Shown here piece after piece: positions 34,223 to 46,459 of a stretch of DNA of 64,000 nt. The DNA comes from Magnaporthiopsis rhizophila. Taxonomy: Eukaryota; Ascomycota; Sordariomycetes; Magnaporthales; Magnaporthaceae. Positions within the stretch are counted from its first letter, which is position 1. Each line of letters starts with the position of its first letter. The stretch spans positions 226,818 through 290,817 of the forward strand of contig PYSS01000006.1 in the NCBI GenBank assembly GCA_003049465.1, in the 5' to 3' direction. Made by a program: the position numbers and the translations under genes. The notes under the pieces were generated by a model. That model saw nothing but the letters and a program-made list of their open reading frames with translations. It had not been told where the DNA came from and made no database searches.

Positions 34223-36094
34223 TCAGGCCCCTTCTCCTCCATCCTCGGCCTCGAAGAAGGCCACCGGCACTCCCTGCCCTGGGGCCCCCACGATCTCGGC
34301 CTTGTGGAACTGAGCGTACCAGTCGCCCCGGTACTCGATCCTGTCGTACTTTTGGAGCAACAGTACCACTTTTTTGTTTTCGGACATTCATCGTCAGCCA
34401 AGCGGGCCCTTGAAAACCGGGCACCTTAAGTCGCTCCAACTTACGGCAGTAGGCCATCTCAGTCATGGCGAAATTCTGCCCGACGCAGATGCGCGGGCCC
34501 CCATTGAAGGGCACGTACGTCCATGGCCGGGGCGTCCAGCGGTCCCAGCGGTCCGGGCAGAAGACGGCCGGGTCCGGGAAGGCGTCGTCGACGGGCGGGT
34601 ACATGTCGCGGCGGCGCTGCATCGACAGCGCGCTGTAGACGACCATGTCCCCCTTGAGCACCGCGACGTCCCGGCCCGTCCCCACGCCTGGCAGGGTGGT
34701 GTCCGTCAGCGCGGCCCGGATGTTGTACGGCACGGCCGGGTACAGGCGCAGCGTCTCGTCGAGCGTGTGCCGCAGGTACGTCATGGCCTTGAGGTCCTCG
34801 TAGCTCGGCCGCCGCCGGCGGCCGCTGCGGCCCAAGACGGAGACGATCTCGGCCCGCAGGCGCGCGACCGTCGCGGGGCTGCGCGACAGCTCGTACACGC
34901 ACCACGACAGAGTCGCGGCCGTCGTGTCGCGTCCCGCGAGCAGCACCGCCATGATCTGGTCCCGGATCACCTTGGGGTCGCGAGAGTAGCGCGCGATGCT
35001 GTGCAGGAACGTGACCTCCTTGCTGCTTTCCGTCGACGACAGCTTCTCCAGCTCAGAGGGCGGGAGGGCGAGGGTCTGCTCGATGAAGGGCATTATGAAC
35101 CGCTCAATCTCCTTGATACCGGCATGGTACTTGGCTGTGGGGACGAGTGACCTCAGCGGCCTGCGGGTGAAGTTTACAGTGTTAGCTTTGGGTCAACACG
35201 TCAGTGGGTCGGATGAGGAGCAGGTAGGAAGGACATACGCCATGACGGCCAACATCATCTGTATCCGCTGAACTTCGTTAAAGGCACGAGCAAAGTCGTT
35301 CTTGGGGCTGTATTGTGTGATACTCTCTGTTAGTATCTTACTCACTCCCCATGTCACTACACTTTTGAACCGATCCACCCACTTTTCTAATGAGTTGGAC
35401 GAGTGGCCCAGCAGAAAGTCGGTGGTCACGTCGAGCGTCATGCGGTAGAAGAGGTCCATCACATCGACTGTCTCGCCCGGTACGGGGAGCTTGGATATAA
35501 GGACGTTTGTCCAGTGGTCGAAGATGTCTAGATCCCGAACCCGTTCCCGCACAAACATGGGCCGGATCAGGGCCCTGCTGTTATGCCACAACGGGCCGTC
35601 GGTCGTAAAGATGCTGTCCCCTAGAAAGGGGGACCAAACCTCGTGGAACCTGGACCCCTTACCGAAGTCGGTAAACTTGGTCGTCAATACCGCCTTGATG
35701 TGCTCGGGCTCCCGCGTCAGGACGTAGCGAATCGAGGGGCCGACTGCGATCTCGATACAATTGGGACTCTGTGGGGTTGCGCTTTCGTAGACGCCGTCGA
35801 AGAAGGCGAGTAGTTGGTTGCTCCTCTGCATCCGGCCGGCTCGCATGAACCAGGCCAGTGCTGATCTTGTCCCTCTTTTGTTATTCAGGGACTTCCACTG
35901 AGCATACCAACCTAGGGGGAGATGTGAAGTATACCGGAAAAAAGGTTGTTGACTGGACTAGGGGCTCTCATGGCGCCCAGGTTCCGGATGCGGCGGTCGA
36001 TCATCGCTGTCCCAACGACATAATAGACGGAAAAGGCCACTAAGGCCCCCAGTATCAGGTAGCCAGGACCCAGGGACAGCTTCTCCAGTATCAT
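34223..36094 (-). CDS. Cytochrome P450, CYP52-like
   Basis: ER-anchored haem monooxygenase. Exons 36094-35935, 35860-35239, 35160-34445 and 34368-34223 give 547 aa. The N-terminal anchor GYLILGALVAFSVYYVVG is present. The substrate region WHNSRALIRPMF, I-helix AGRDTTAATLSW (336-347), K-helix ETLR (396-399), PERF-like PDRW and the haem loop FNGGPRICVGQ (Cys486) are intact. AGRDTTA with FNGGPRICxGQ is characteristic of the CYP52 clan, whose best known members hydroxylate alkane and fatty-acid chain ends. Substrate here is unproven. Intron 1 has two in-phase acceptors 12 bp apart; using the upstream one adds four residues. The last intron (GTAAGT) is needed to reach the family-typical tail LLLQKYDRIEYRG and the stop. 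No redox partner gene is adjacent. Confidence 0.9.
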
Positions 36095-38107
36095 TGTGGC
36101 TGTTGATTGCGTGAGGTTGTCGATTGCTACTTTTACAGTGAGTCGCTAAACACAGCGGCCCTCGTATTATCGAAAAAAGCGGATCTAGGTGGATGGGCGG
36201 CTCTGCCCTTCAATACATAGAAGCATGAGAGATTATAGCTTCCATCGTCCTCCAGCTTACAGCCGCTGCCTTTACCGAGGTTCATGCTGGCCGTCCTATC
36301 ACCTGCGCTGGTCCGAGTATGGATTATAATCCACTACGGAATGTGAAGATTCCATGCTCGCGTGCGTGCTAGTTCGGCACATACCCAGACGGATGAAACG
36401 CAGCGACTTCCCCGCACGCAACTGCATATGTCCCAGTCACCTGCTGTCAGCCCCTTGCAACCTTACGGCCAACATCGGAGAGAGCTGATCCTTGACATAT
36501 TGCCACCCTCTGCTCGGTCCATATATACAAGGGTGACCGCAGATGTTTTGGCACGCATAGAGACGAGATGATCTCAACCTTGACTAGGGTCCAAACTATC
36601 ATCTGATACGAGAGGCGATTACATGCATGTGTCTATTGGCAGATGTACACCGGGACCGGTCTTTGGACCGGTCTTTGATCTGTCGGGTGCCCCCTGATTT
36701 CTAGACAGGCCTTTTCAGTTTTCCCCGTTTCTGTGTGGGGTGCACAAGAGGCGAATGACCAACCACGCAGCTTATCGGAATGGCGGCCACCTCGGACGAC
36801 GGAAATTCGGCAACCAGCAACTAGCAAGTAGCATATGCCCTGCCGCAACAGCCGAGAGACCACTTGCATTACCGAGTCTCTGGTTCAGACCACAGCCAAC
36901 CCCTGAACTGCTGAGACATCCTCTGCAGGCTTATCTCTGCTAACATATTAGTGATATTCGTGGTAGATAGTACTGATCTTCGCACTCTTCGGAGCTGGAT
37001 GCGTCTTCTGAGGGGGGGGGGGGGGGGAACATTGGCCAAAGTATCCGGGAGTACCAGAGACTGGCGACGAGTGTTCTGGAGTGTATGCCTATACCTATTC
37101 CTCTGGGTGGATTCCCATTCACACCTCCCTGATATCTACAGAACCTTAGGCCAGTCTGGTGTAGTCGGGCAACCGTGAATCCCGATGTACAGATGATGCC
37201 GAAAGGAACATGTGTAAGAAACATGGGCTTCTCGGCTTTTGGCCATGTATCTCTACCAAATATAAACTCTGATTCCATTCCAACTTCTTTGTTGTTTGTG
37301 AAGCAAGAGACTCGGCAACGGTTGCAACCCTCGCTGCAGTTCAGCCTAGAATTAATAGGCTTCCAGCCCTGCGACATCTGAGCTTGGGACGAACGTGGCC
37401 AAAAATGCAAGTCATTGTCGGCTGTATGTATGTAGCTGGATGGGACTTTTTCCCTGCCGGAGGACGAATGTTTACCTAGGAAGATTCCAAAATCGGCGCC
37501 GGAACGTTCTCTTCAGGGATCGCGGAAACCAAAGAGCAAGACTGACTCGTATCAATTGTGTAAATCAGAGGAAGCATGGACGCCTGATGGAGATGGCGAG
37601 GCGTCGCCCAAGATACTTGCTCGATATTACTGGGATTAATGACCACCACAGAAACATATTTCTATCTTCTGTTTCATCATGCTTCCCCATTTTCCAGAAT
37701 GGGCATTTTTTGGTGTCTATTCCCATCCCGAGTGGCCTAAAATCCCCGTTGGTTCGTTTGTAGCCGTTTGGCCCACTGAAGCGCAGGCCCACTTCGCACC
37801 CTGCAGGCATGCTCGGCCAATCATCTCCGTACCAGCTGTCCTTTCCCAGCGCTTGACGTGCAGCCATTGGCCCCGGAAATTCCCGTGACGTTGGAGCAAA
37901 GCTCGTGCAACGTGCATCGCAGGCTGGTCATTTTCTCAGACTGCGATTGAGCAGCCGAGCTGGAAAAAAAGCCTCGAACCCAAACCTGACGTCCGTTGAT
38001 GTGCTGAAGCAGGCCAATTCCACAGACAACCCGGTGCTTGTCTGTCCTGTCTCTGACGTTCCTTCATTCTTTTTCTCTGGTATTTCATCCGCCTCTTTTC
38101 CTCCACG
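36095..38107. other. Intergenic region, P450 / lsc2
   Basis: 2 kb with GC lower than the genes. Small random frames only. It holds a 16-G run (37012-37027) and a short direct repeat with ACCGGTCTTTG at 36655-36665 and 36667-36677. The region serves the divergent P450 and lsc2 promoters; a degenerated element cannot be excluded. Confidence 0.5.
37012..37027 (+). repeat. Poly-G run
   Basis: 16 consecutive G in non-coding DNA, unusual among the mainly A/T homopolymers of the window. Confidence 0.9.
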
Positions 38108-39701
38108 ATGTTCAAGCTTGCTCGCAGTAGAGTTCTGGCTTCGGCTGTGCCCAAGGTTTGTTTCTCTGGCAAGCTCCTTCTTCTAAAGACGCTCTGCAGC
38201 GTCTCACGGACACGCTGCTGACCTGGCGGCCCCTGCCGACCTAGCCTGCTCTTTCCTCCAGACTCCCCGGCCTCGCCCAGCAACAACGGAGAGCTCTGAG
38301 CATCCACGAGTACCTCTCGGCCGACCTTCTCCGCAAGGTACGACACTCCGAACCCTCGCAACTCCATAACCTCGCAGCCATCCGAGCTTCATCTCCGCCC
38401 GGGTCGAGAACTAACAATGTCGCTCTTCTGTCATGCAGTACGGCATCACGGTGCCCGCCGGCAAGGTTGCGACGACGGCGGCCGAGGCCGAGGCAGTGGC
38501 CAAGGAGATCAGCAGTGATGATATGGTCATCAAGGCTCAAGTCCTGGCCGGCGGTCGCGGCAAGGGTACCTTCGACAACGGGCTGAAGGGTGGTGTGCGC
38601 GTCATCTACTCGCCAACTGAGGCCAAGATGTTCGCCGACCAGATGATCGGCCACAAGCTCATCACCAAGCAGACGGGCGCCGGCGGCCGCATGTGCAACG
38701 CCGTCTACATCTGCGAGCGCAAGTTCGCGCGCCGCGAATTCTACCTGGCCGTCCTGATGGACCGTGCCTCGCAGGGCCCTGTCATCGTGTCGTCGTCGCA
38801 GGGCGGCATGGACATCGAGGGCGTCGCCAAGGAGAACCCTGACGCCATCACCACTACCTACATCGATATCAACAAGGGCGTCACCGACGACATTGCGCGC
38901 GGCATCGCTCAGAACCTGGGCTTCAGCGAGCAGTGCATCGAAGAGGCCAAGGACACTATCCAGAAGCTCTACAAGATCTTCCTCGAGAAGGACATGACCC
39001 AGATCGAGATCAACCCGCTGTCCGAGACATCAGATCACAAGGTCATGTGCATGGACGCCAAGTTCGGCTTCGACGACAACGCCGACTTCCGCCAGAAGGA
39101 GATCTTTGGGCTGCGCGATACCACCCAGGAGGACCCCGATGAGGTGCGCGCCGCCGAGTCGGGCCTGAACTTCATCAAGCTCGACGGCGACATCGGCTGC
39201 CTGGTCAACGGCGCCGGTCTGGCCATGGCCACCATGGACATTATCAAGCTGAACGGCGGCGCCCCAGCCAACTTCCTCGACGTCGGTGGCGGTGCCACTC
39301 CGGCCGCCATCAAGGAGGCCTTTGAGCTCATCACCAGCGACCCCAAGGTCACGGCCATCTTTGTCAACATCTTTGGCGGCATCGTCCGTTGCGATCACAT
39401 CGCCAACGGTCTGATCCAGACCGTCAAGTCGCTCGACCTCAAGATCCCCATCATTGCTCGTCTGCAGGGCACCAACATGGAGCAGGCCCACCAAATCATC
39501 AACGACTCGGGCATGAAGATCTTTTCCATTGACGACCTGCAGAGCGCTGCTGAGAAGTCTGTCCAGCTGTCCAAGGTTGTCAAGATGGGTAAGTCAAATC
39601 CGGCAATGTAAGCTTGGACACGGGAACCATGTGGCTAACTTTCTTCGCCCTGGACAGCTCGGGAAATTGATGTCGGTGTTGAGTTCACTCTGGGTATCTA
39701 A
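38108..39701 (+). CDS. lsc2: Succinyl-CoA ligase beta subunit, mitochondrial
   Basis: Beta subunit of succinyl-CoA synthetase in the TCA cycle: succinyl-CoA + NDP + Pi to succinate + CoA + NTP in the mitochondrial matrix. Exons 38108-38155, 38281-38337, 38439-39588, 39658-39701, 432 aa. The N-terminus MFKLARSRVLASAVPK is an amphipathic presequence; the mature part begins RRALSIHEYLSADLLRKYGI. The ATP-grasp domain has VLAGGRGKGTF; the CoA-ligase domain has GDIGCLVNGAGLAMATMD, NFLDVGGGATP and IFVNIFGGIVRCDHIANG. Exon 2 must start at 38281, the second AG after the pyrimidine tract, because the first one (38260-38261) gives no in-frame join. The last exon encodes only REIDVGVEFTLGI. All family regions are present. 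Confidence 0.96.
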
Positions 39702-40436
39702 TGTGAAAATGGGTTTATAAATTGGTCGGTTCCTTCTTTACCCCTTTCCCTTTCCTGGTTCCTCCCCGGTGTATCATCTTTCATCACGAAGGCGGGCAAT
39801 TTCATGGTTTGCGAACGCGGGTTTTGATTAGACTCTGGCTATTGGTTATATTGCATATATCCAATTTTTTTTCTCCACTGGTTTGGTCGTTCGGCGCGTC
39901 AAATCCCCTTGCTACGTATCCAAGTCGTCTTGCGGCGATTGGGTAGGGCTGAATCCACGGTTCTGGCACTGAACTCCGTGGCCAGCACCCTCGGTAAAGT
40001 TTTATCGAATGATGCACTGTAAACTGATTTTAGGCGGGGCTGGAAGGCACACGATGTTGCACCACATGTAGCTTGCGCGGGACCGCTTGAAGACGAATCA
40101 ATGGCATTCACCAGCGGAGATGTGAACCTTCGTTTTACGGATCGAGACCGAGCACGCAACAAGCACACCATGGGGTCTATGCCGTCCATGGCCTAATCGG
40201 CGAAAGCTTTGGGCTCAAAACAGCTCTGTTGGTTGCTATGTGCCTCACAAACCAATCTCTTGAGTAGGTCACATCGAGTGGATTTGACGTCATTTCTGGC
40301 TTGACGGGCTACGACTATCATCCAACTAACCGTCCGCCACCAAAAGAGAAATCCCTCCCGGAATTCTGACAGGCCTAAATCGGATAAAAATAGCAAACAA
40401 AACCACAGTCGACGCGATTGTTCCAAATAGGTAATC
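39702..40436. other. Intergenic region, lsc2 / ketosamine kinase
   Basis: 735 bp between two tandem plus-strand genes; T-rich 3' UTR of lsc2 followed by the promoter of the next gene. No coding signal. Confidence 0.6.
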
Positions 40437-41525
40437 ATGGCGTCCAACCAGGTCGATCCAGCCATCGTCGAGGCCCTGAATCTGGACCCTGGCACGGCCA
40501 AGATGACCACGCACGGCGGGTCCGGCTTCGCATCTACGTTCAAGCTCGTCGGAACAGTGACGGGCGGCGACGGAAAGCAGGAGCAGAGAACCTTCTTCGT
40601 CAAGACGGGCAGCGGCGCCGACGCGCAGGTCATGTTCCGCGGCGAGCACGCGTCGCTCAACGCCATCCACGACGCCGTCCCGGGCTTCTGTCCGCGGTCG
40701 CGCGCGCACGGCGCCATGGCCGCGTCGCCGGGCAGATTCTTCCTCGCGACCGACTTTCTGGACCTCGGCGGCGGCAGCAGCGGTGGCATGGAGGGAACGT
40801 CGTTGGCGGCCAAGCTGGCAAAGTTGCATACGACACCTGCGCCGTCGGGAGTGACGGAAGACGGGGCGCAACAGCAGGCCATGTTCGGCTTCCCCGTGCC
40901 GACGTGCTGCGGCTCGACGGCGCAGGAGAACGGCTGGCGCGCGTCATGGGCCGACTTTTATGCCGACAACCGTCTGCGCGCCATCTTGAGGGCCGGGGTG
41001 CGCGCCAACGGGGCCGACGCGGAGCTCGAGCGGGCCGTCGAGGCCACCGCGGCCAAGGTCGTCCCCCGCCTGCTGGGCGACGGACACCTGCGCGGCGTCG
41101 TCCCCGTCGTGTGCCACGGCGACCTCTGGAGCGGGAACCATGGCATTGGGAGGATTGTTGGCGGGCCTGAGGAGGGGGATAGACGGGCGGAGGCGGTCGT
41201 GTTCGACCCCTCGGCGGTTTACGGGCATTCGGAATACGACCTGGGCATCATGAAGATGTTTGGCGGGTTCGGAGCGGCGTTCTGGAGAGAGTACGGGGAG
41301 CTTGTGCCCAAGTCGGAGCCCGTCGAGGAGTATGACGACAGGGTAGCTCTGTACGAGTTGTAAGTGCCTGATTCCCTCTGCGCTTGGTCGGTAACCCATA
41401 TTTCAGCCAGGCTGACGTTTCGCTGTCGCAGGTATCATCATCTGAATCATTTTGCCATCTTCGGCGGAGGCTACCGCGCTGGCGCCATGTCCATCATGAA
41501 GAGACTGTTATCAAAGTACGGCTAA
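40437..41525 (+). CDS. Fructosamine/ketosamine-3-kinase family protein
   Basis: Phosphotransferase of the fructosamine-kinase family, which phosphorylates ketosamines on glycated proteins and so triggers deglycation. Exons 40437-41359 and 41432-41525 (junction TT|G), 338 aa; no signal peptide, so cytosolic. The N-lobe has GGSGFASTFKLVG and FFVKTGSGADAQVMFRGEHAS (nucleotide-binding Lys and helix C Glu). The catalytic loop is CHGDLWSGN (Asp229, Asn234). The metal-binding FDPSAVYGHSEYDLGIMKMF has Asp257, followed by the family-typical AFWREYGELVP. The C-terminal exon gives YHHLNHFAIFGGGYRAGAMS, which closes the domain. All catalytic residues are present, so it should be active. Substrate preference (fructosamine versus ribulosamine/psicosamine) cannot be told. 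Confidence 0.9.
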
Positions 41526-42303
41526 GGGTGGTAGACGTCAACGGCAAACCAACGGGCTATTTGAAAGGAACAAACGCCATGGAATTTTCATCTGCAGTCA
41601 ACGGGTACCACGCCCGCAACACTCATTCCCTTTGCTCTTAAGAGTCAATGGTTAGACCACGCACGCTGCGCATCACTCACTCCATGCTTGCCCATCACGC
41701 GTCGCGCGAATGACTGTGCTGCCCTTGTGAGATGGAATATCGATATCCCTGGTCAGATGCGAAAGCCAGGAGGCGACTCCGCGTGGCTGCTGCGCATCCA
41801 ATCAGGCACGCTGTTGAGGTGGGGCCGCACCTAGCCTCAGCCAGGCTGGGTTTAGCGCAAAAATGACGCGGATGGGATTCGAGCGCGGTGAGCTCAGATG
41901 TCACTTCCCGCAAATGCTCCCACCTGCATCCAGCGCTCGCCACCTGAGTCGTGGCTGGCTCGCACCCCCTGGCGTCTCCATTGCCCGATTCGGCTCCCCC
42001 GTCATTGACCTGTGCTTGTAGCCGGTGGAGATTTAACATTTTGATGAAGTGTCCCAAATCTCCCCATCGTCCTCACAAGCTTCGCAAACCGCTCCAGGCA
42101 ACTTGCGGTGCTGCACAGGTCGCTCGATCCAAAAGCTCAACCACGCGAGAATCCGCCAGCAGAAATATGGACCACCCTCACTCCCTTGGTCGCTAGAATT
42201 CTTTTTTGCAACTCCCTTTTGCTCGAGCAAGCATCTTTGTTTGTCGCTTGTCAATATCCCTTGTACCTTCTCGCTTGCCGCTTTTTTTGCGGAGCCGCGC
42301 ATC
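41526..42303. other. Intergenic region upstream of sey1
   Basis: 778 bp between tandem genes. The last 100 bp is C/T-rich (leader of sey1). No gene seen. Confidence 0.6.
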
Positions 42304-45085
42304 ATGAACGGCAAGTTCGCCGCCGTCGGTAGCGAGCCGACGGCCCAGGATTTCGAACATGGCATCCAGGTTATAGATGAGGACAAGCTGTTTAAGTGAG
42401 TTGCATCGCGGTGGAGACATTTCAAGAGATCGCCCGAGGGGTGCGCTCCGACGGCGGTACCAGACGCATCAGAACAAGGGGTCGTCACCGTCGGCGGTCT
42501 GTGACAGCTTGCTAACCGGTTGCCCCCGCGCGCCGCCCTCCTGCTCTACAACAGCGTCAAGGTCCATGACTACCTCCAGCACACACGCGTGGCCGATGCC
42601 GGGTTCAACTACCACCTCATCTCCGTCTTCGGCTCGCAGTCGACGGGCAAGTCGACGCTCCTCAACAATCTGTTCGGCACCGAGTTCAGCGTCATGTCCG
42701 AGTCGGAGCGCCGGCAGACCACAAAGGGCATCTGGATGTCCAAGAACAGGCGCGAGGGCACCGGCGACGTCAAGATGGCCGATAATATCCTCGTTATGGA
42801 CGTCGAGGGCACCGACGGCCGCGAACGCGGTGAGGACCAGGACTTTGAGCGCAAGAGCGCCCTCTTCGCTCTCGCCACCAGCGAGGTCCTCATCGTCAAC
42901 ATCTGGGAGCACCAGGTCGGCCTGTACCAGGGCGCAAACATGGGCCTGCTCAAGACGGTGTTCGAGGTCAACCTGCAGCTGTTCCTCAAGGACAAGGCCT
43001 CGGCCCCGCGCTCGCTGCTGTTCTTCGTCATCCGTGATCACATCGGGAACACCCCGCTCGGCAATCTGCGCGACACCCTGATCCAGGACCTCACCAAGAT
43101 CTGGTCCACCATCTCCAAGCCGCAGGCTCTCGAGCAGGCCAAGATCGAGGACTACTTCGACTTTGCCTTCGCCGCCCTCCCCCACAAGATCCTCCAGCCC
43201 GAGATGTTCGTTTCCGAGGTGCAAAGACTGGGATCGAGGTTCGTTACTGGACATCGGTCGACGCCTGACCAGGAGTTCGCGGGTGGCGTGTTTCTGCCCG
43301 AGTACCACCGGAGGATCCCAGCCGACGGCTTTTCCGTCTATGCCGAGGGCATCTGGGACCAGATTGTGCACAACAAGGACCTGGACCTGCCCACACAACA
43401 GGAGCTGCTTGCCCAGTTCCGCTGCGATGAGATCGCGAGGGAGGTCCTCGTTGCCTTTGACGAGGCCATCACACCGCTTGAGGATCAGCAGGCCGAGGCC
43501 GCCCGTCTAGGCAAGCCGTCGGTCCTGCCGGACCTCGGTCAGACCGGTAGCGCCGCCCGCGCCAAGGCGGTTAATGGCTTCAAGGAGCTGGCTTGCCGCT
43601 ACCACAAGGGTGTCGCCGCCAGGAAAGGGGCCGAGCTCGAGGCCAAAATCGACACGCGCCTCAAGGCATTGTACATGGGGCAGGTGTCGGCGGCCCACAA
43701 GGCCGGCGTAGCCGCCTTCAGTGACGCCGTTACCAACGCCGTCAAGGCTGGACAGAAGTCCGGAGGCTCATACGAGTTTGCTGAGATTGTCGACAAGCAG
43801 AAGCGGAAGTCTCTCGGGTTCTTCAAGAAGGAGGCCAAGAGCTTGCTGATTGAGGGCGTCCCCTGGACGAACTTCAGGAGCCAGTACGTGCTCTTTGAGA
43901 AGGAGCTGGATGAGGTCAGCGCTCGGCTGCGGAAGGACGAGATGCGCCGGCTGGCTACGCGGGTAGAGCGCTGGGTCAAGTCGCGCCTGGGTGACTCGGT
44001 CGGGCTGGAGTTCAACAAGCTTGGCTCAGGACGTGGGGGAACAGGTGCCCCCGAGAACGGCGAGAAGCCAACGGAGAAAGACCTATGGGACCGCATCTGG
44101 ACCGTGTTTGTCGGGGTCGTCGCCGAGGCGCAAGACCGGTTTGCGGACCGGGCAAAGAGCTTTGAGGCTAGCGATGATGAGGTGCACGTCGGCCTGTGGC
44201 GGCTGCGGCGCAAGAGCTGGATAGCCCTTCGGGAGAAGATCGAGGAGGAGGTCATGGAGGGCAACATCCTGCTCAAACTCCGGGAGAACTTCGAGGATAA
44301 GTTTAGGTACGACGAGGCCGGAGTCCCGAGGATCTGGCGGCCGACAGACGATATCGAGGGCATTTACACGCGCGCGCGTGAGTCGACGCTCACGCTGATC
44401 CCGCTGCTGTCGAAATTCCGACTGTCGGCTACGTCTGCGCCGCCGGACCTTCCCGAATGGGTGGGCCACCAACCAGCGGGGGCAGAGCCCGAGGATGAGG
44501 AGGACCTGACGCCCATCGGAGGCATTGACGAGGATGAGGGCAAGAGCCTTGAGGAGGAGATGACGGTGCTCAGTGAGGGCAAGCGTCAGGACCTGGTGGT
44601 GCGGTTCAAGAAGACGGCGGACGGCGTCTACGTCGAAGCCAAACGCGGTGCCCTCGGCGGCATGACGCAGGTGCCGCTCTACTTTTACGTCCTGCTCCTG
44701 ACGCTGGGCTGGAACGAGATCTGGATGGGTAAGTTTCTACTCACTTTGTCCCCTAGCTGCAAACCAGAACGGCATGCTAACAAGTCGACTGCTACCTACT
44801 TTAGTTCTACGGAATCCTGTCTTGTTCCTCCTCTTGCTGGTCTTGTCTGGCGCCATGTATGTCGCCTACACTCTCAACCTCCTGGGCCCCATGATGCAGA
44901 CGAGCTCTGCGGCAGCCAACCAGGGAGGCGAGATCTTCAAGCAGAAGCTCAGGGACTTCGTCGCCAACAACGAGACGGCCAGGCAGGCGCTGGCTCTGGA
45001 CGGCAACTCAGTCAGGATGGACTCGCTGGACGGCAGGGGAAGGAAGAGGGCGCCGAGGCCCGACGACGACGACGATGAGATTTAG
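42304..45085 (+). CDS. sey1: Sey1/atlastin-type dynamin-like GTPase (ER fusion)
   Basis: ER membrane GTPase that mediates homotypic fusion of ER tubules, the fungal counterpart of atlastin and plant RHD3. Exons 42304-42395, 42555-44728, 44805-45085, 848 aa. GTPase motifs: G1 FGSQSTGKSTLLN (P-loop 57-65), G3 DVEGTDGRERG (113-123), G4 VIRDH. The long three-helix-bundle middle region spans about 300-730. Two closely spaced hydrophobic hairpin segments follow (PLYFYVLLLTLGWNEIWM and NPVLFLLLLVLSGAMYVAYT), then a cytosolic tail ending in acidic DDDDDEI. The N-terminus MNGKFAAVG..DFEHGIQVID matches fungal Sey1. The small first exon (30 codons plus) and the late intron between the two membrane segments are both needed to stay in frame. 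Confidence 0.96.
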
Positions 45086-46459
45086 GATATTTGAGCATCC
45101 AAGGGGATGACGAGACGAGCGCGATGGGTTACCTGCAGTTGCGACGATTTAAAAGAGGCTTACGAGTACACACTTATTCTCACGCAATGGACCCTCGAGG
45201 GGACAAACGAAGGGGTTAGAATACGGATAATGGCGCCTGTGCGACTGGCTATGGGGCTGGACAGGCATTTTTGTGTATAGACGGTCAGGATGGAACACTA
45301 GACTCCTTTTAAATGTCCCCTTGGGCACTTGGCACTTGGCACTTGGCACTTGGCACATAATCTGTTGTTGGCCAGCAGGGCGGAGGAAGATGATGGATGG
45401 GATGGGGTTGTGAACGGCAGATTGAATGATAATTGGGCAAGACGGATGTATTTGAGGGCGTGGGCGCCTTGGATATCCGCTTCTCCCGGTCCCTTACACC
45501 TAAAGCCACTCACTCACTTTAACAACCAAGCAGGCGGATGAATTATTCATATTAGCAGGACGATATTGGCGTGAAGCGGAATGCCTTGATTAGGTGAGAA
45601 ATCGCTACATGCGACTAGGTCGATTCTTTTCTTGTACTGGATGGAGACTCGAGAACTCGACGAGGAATAATGCTTTTTGGGAATATGCCTGCCACGCAGT
45701 TGGAAGAGGTGAAAAAAAAAAAAGACCAAAAAAGGGTGATGGTCAAATGGTCAATCTGGTCCCTCCGTTTTCAACACACGGTACATTGACCGTCATGATG
45801 CATGATGATTTGGTTCGGCCATCATCCCCGCGCGAGTTTCTCCGGGCTTCGCCCAGCAGGGTCCACTATCCCTTGAGTCCTCTGAAGCTTCTCAACAGTG
45901 TTGAGGCTACACCTTTTGTTTTCTGACCGCTTGACCATTTGACCATCTGGGTTGTGGAAGGAGCGGCGTCGGGAAGGGGCTATGAGGACTGAGGACTGGT
46001 CTGGTGGGTTTGGTGGCGCTGCGGGGGTGGTTCTTGACGGAAGGGGCGGAAGGGGCGGCAGGAGAGGCAGGAGCGGCCTGGATGTGAGGGAGCGGAACGT
46101 ACGGAGACTGCGGGCGCATCGATGGGTGCCCGTCTCGCTGGGCTTGGGTTTGTGTGTCGCTGTCGCGCGTGGTAGGGGACTGCTCGAATAGCGAGGGAGG
46201 ATATGCATGTACTGGGACGTCGCCTCTTTGCAAACCGGGCGGCCAGAGGACAGCAGAGCAGCAGTCCACAAGGAATTCGCACAGCAATCAAGTTCTCAAG
46301 GAGACCATTGTCCTGGAGTGCAGATCAGATCATTGCTTTGTGTAATAAGCTCGCCATGCTAACCAGCGCCGTAAAACGCCGTCGCCAGATTCTAACCCAT
46401 TATCCTACCCAATGCAGATGCATACATATAAAGCCCGTCAGATACTCAAATAAATAAAC
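45086..46459. other. Convergent intergenic region, sey1 / RNase H2A
   Basis: 1.37 kb. It contains a heptamer tandem repeat (45325-45356) and an A run at 45712-45723. No recognisable gene; the longest frames are low-complexity Pro/Ser or Gly/Arg. Confidence 0.55.
45325..45356 (+). repeat. Heptamer tandem repeat GCACTTG, 4.6 units
   Basis: Four perfect GCACTTG units plus GCAC, about 240 bp after the sey1 stop codon. Confidence 0.9.

Noticed and set aside
34374..35150. 258-codon plus-strand frame opposite the P450
   Set aside because: It mirrors P450 exon 3, which has all family motifs; the plus frame has Arg/Val/His-rich composition with no domain.
42469..43398. 309-codon minus-strand frame opposite sey1
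   Set aside because: Shadow of the Sey1 GTPase domain; no independent motif.
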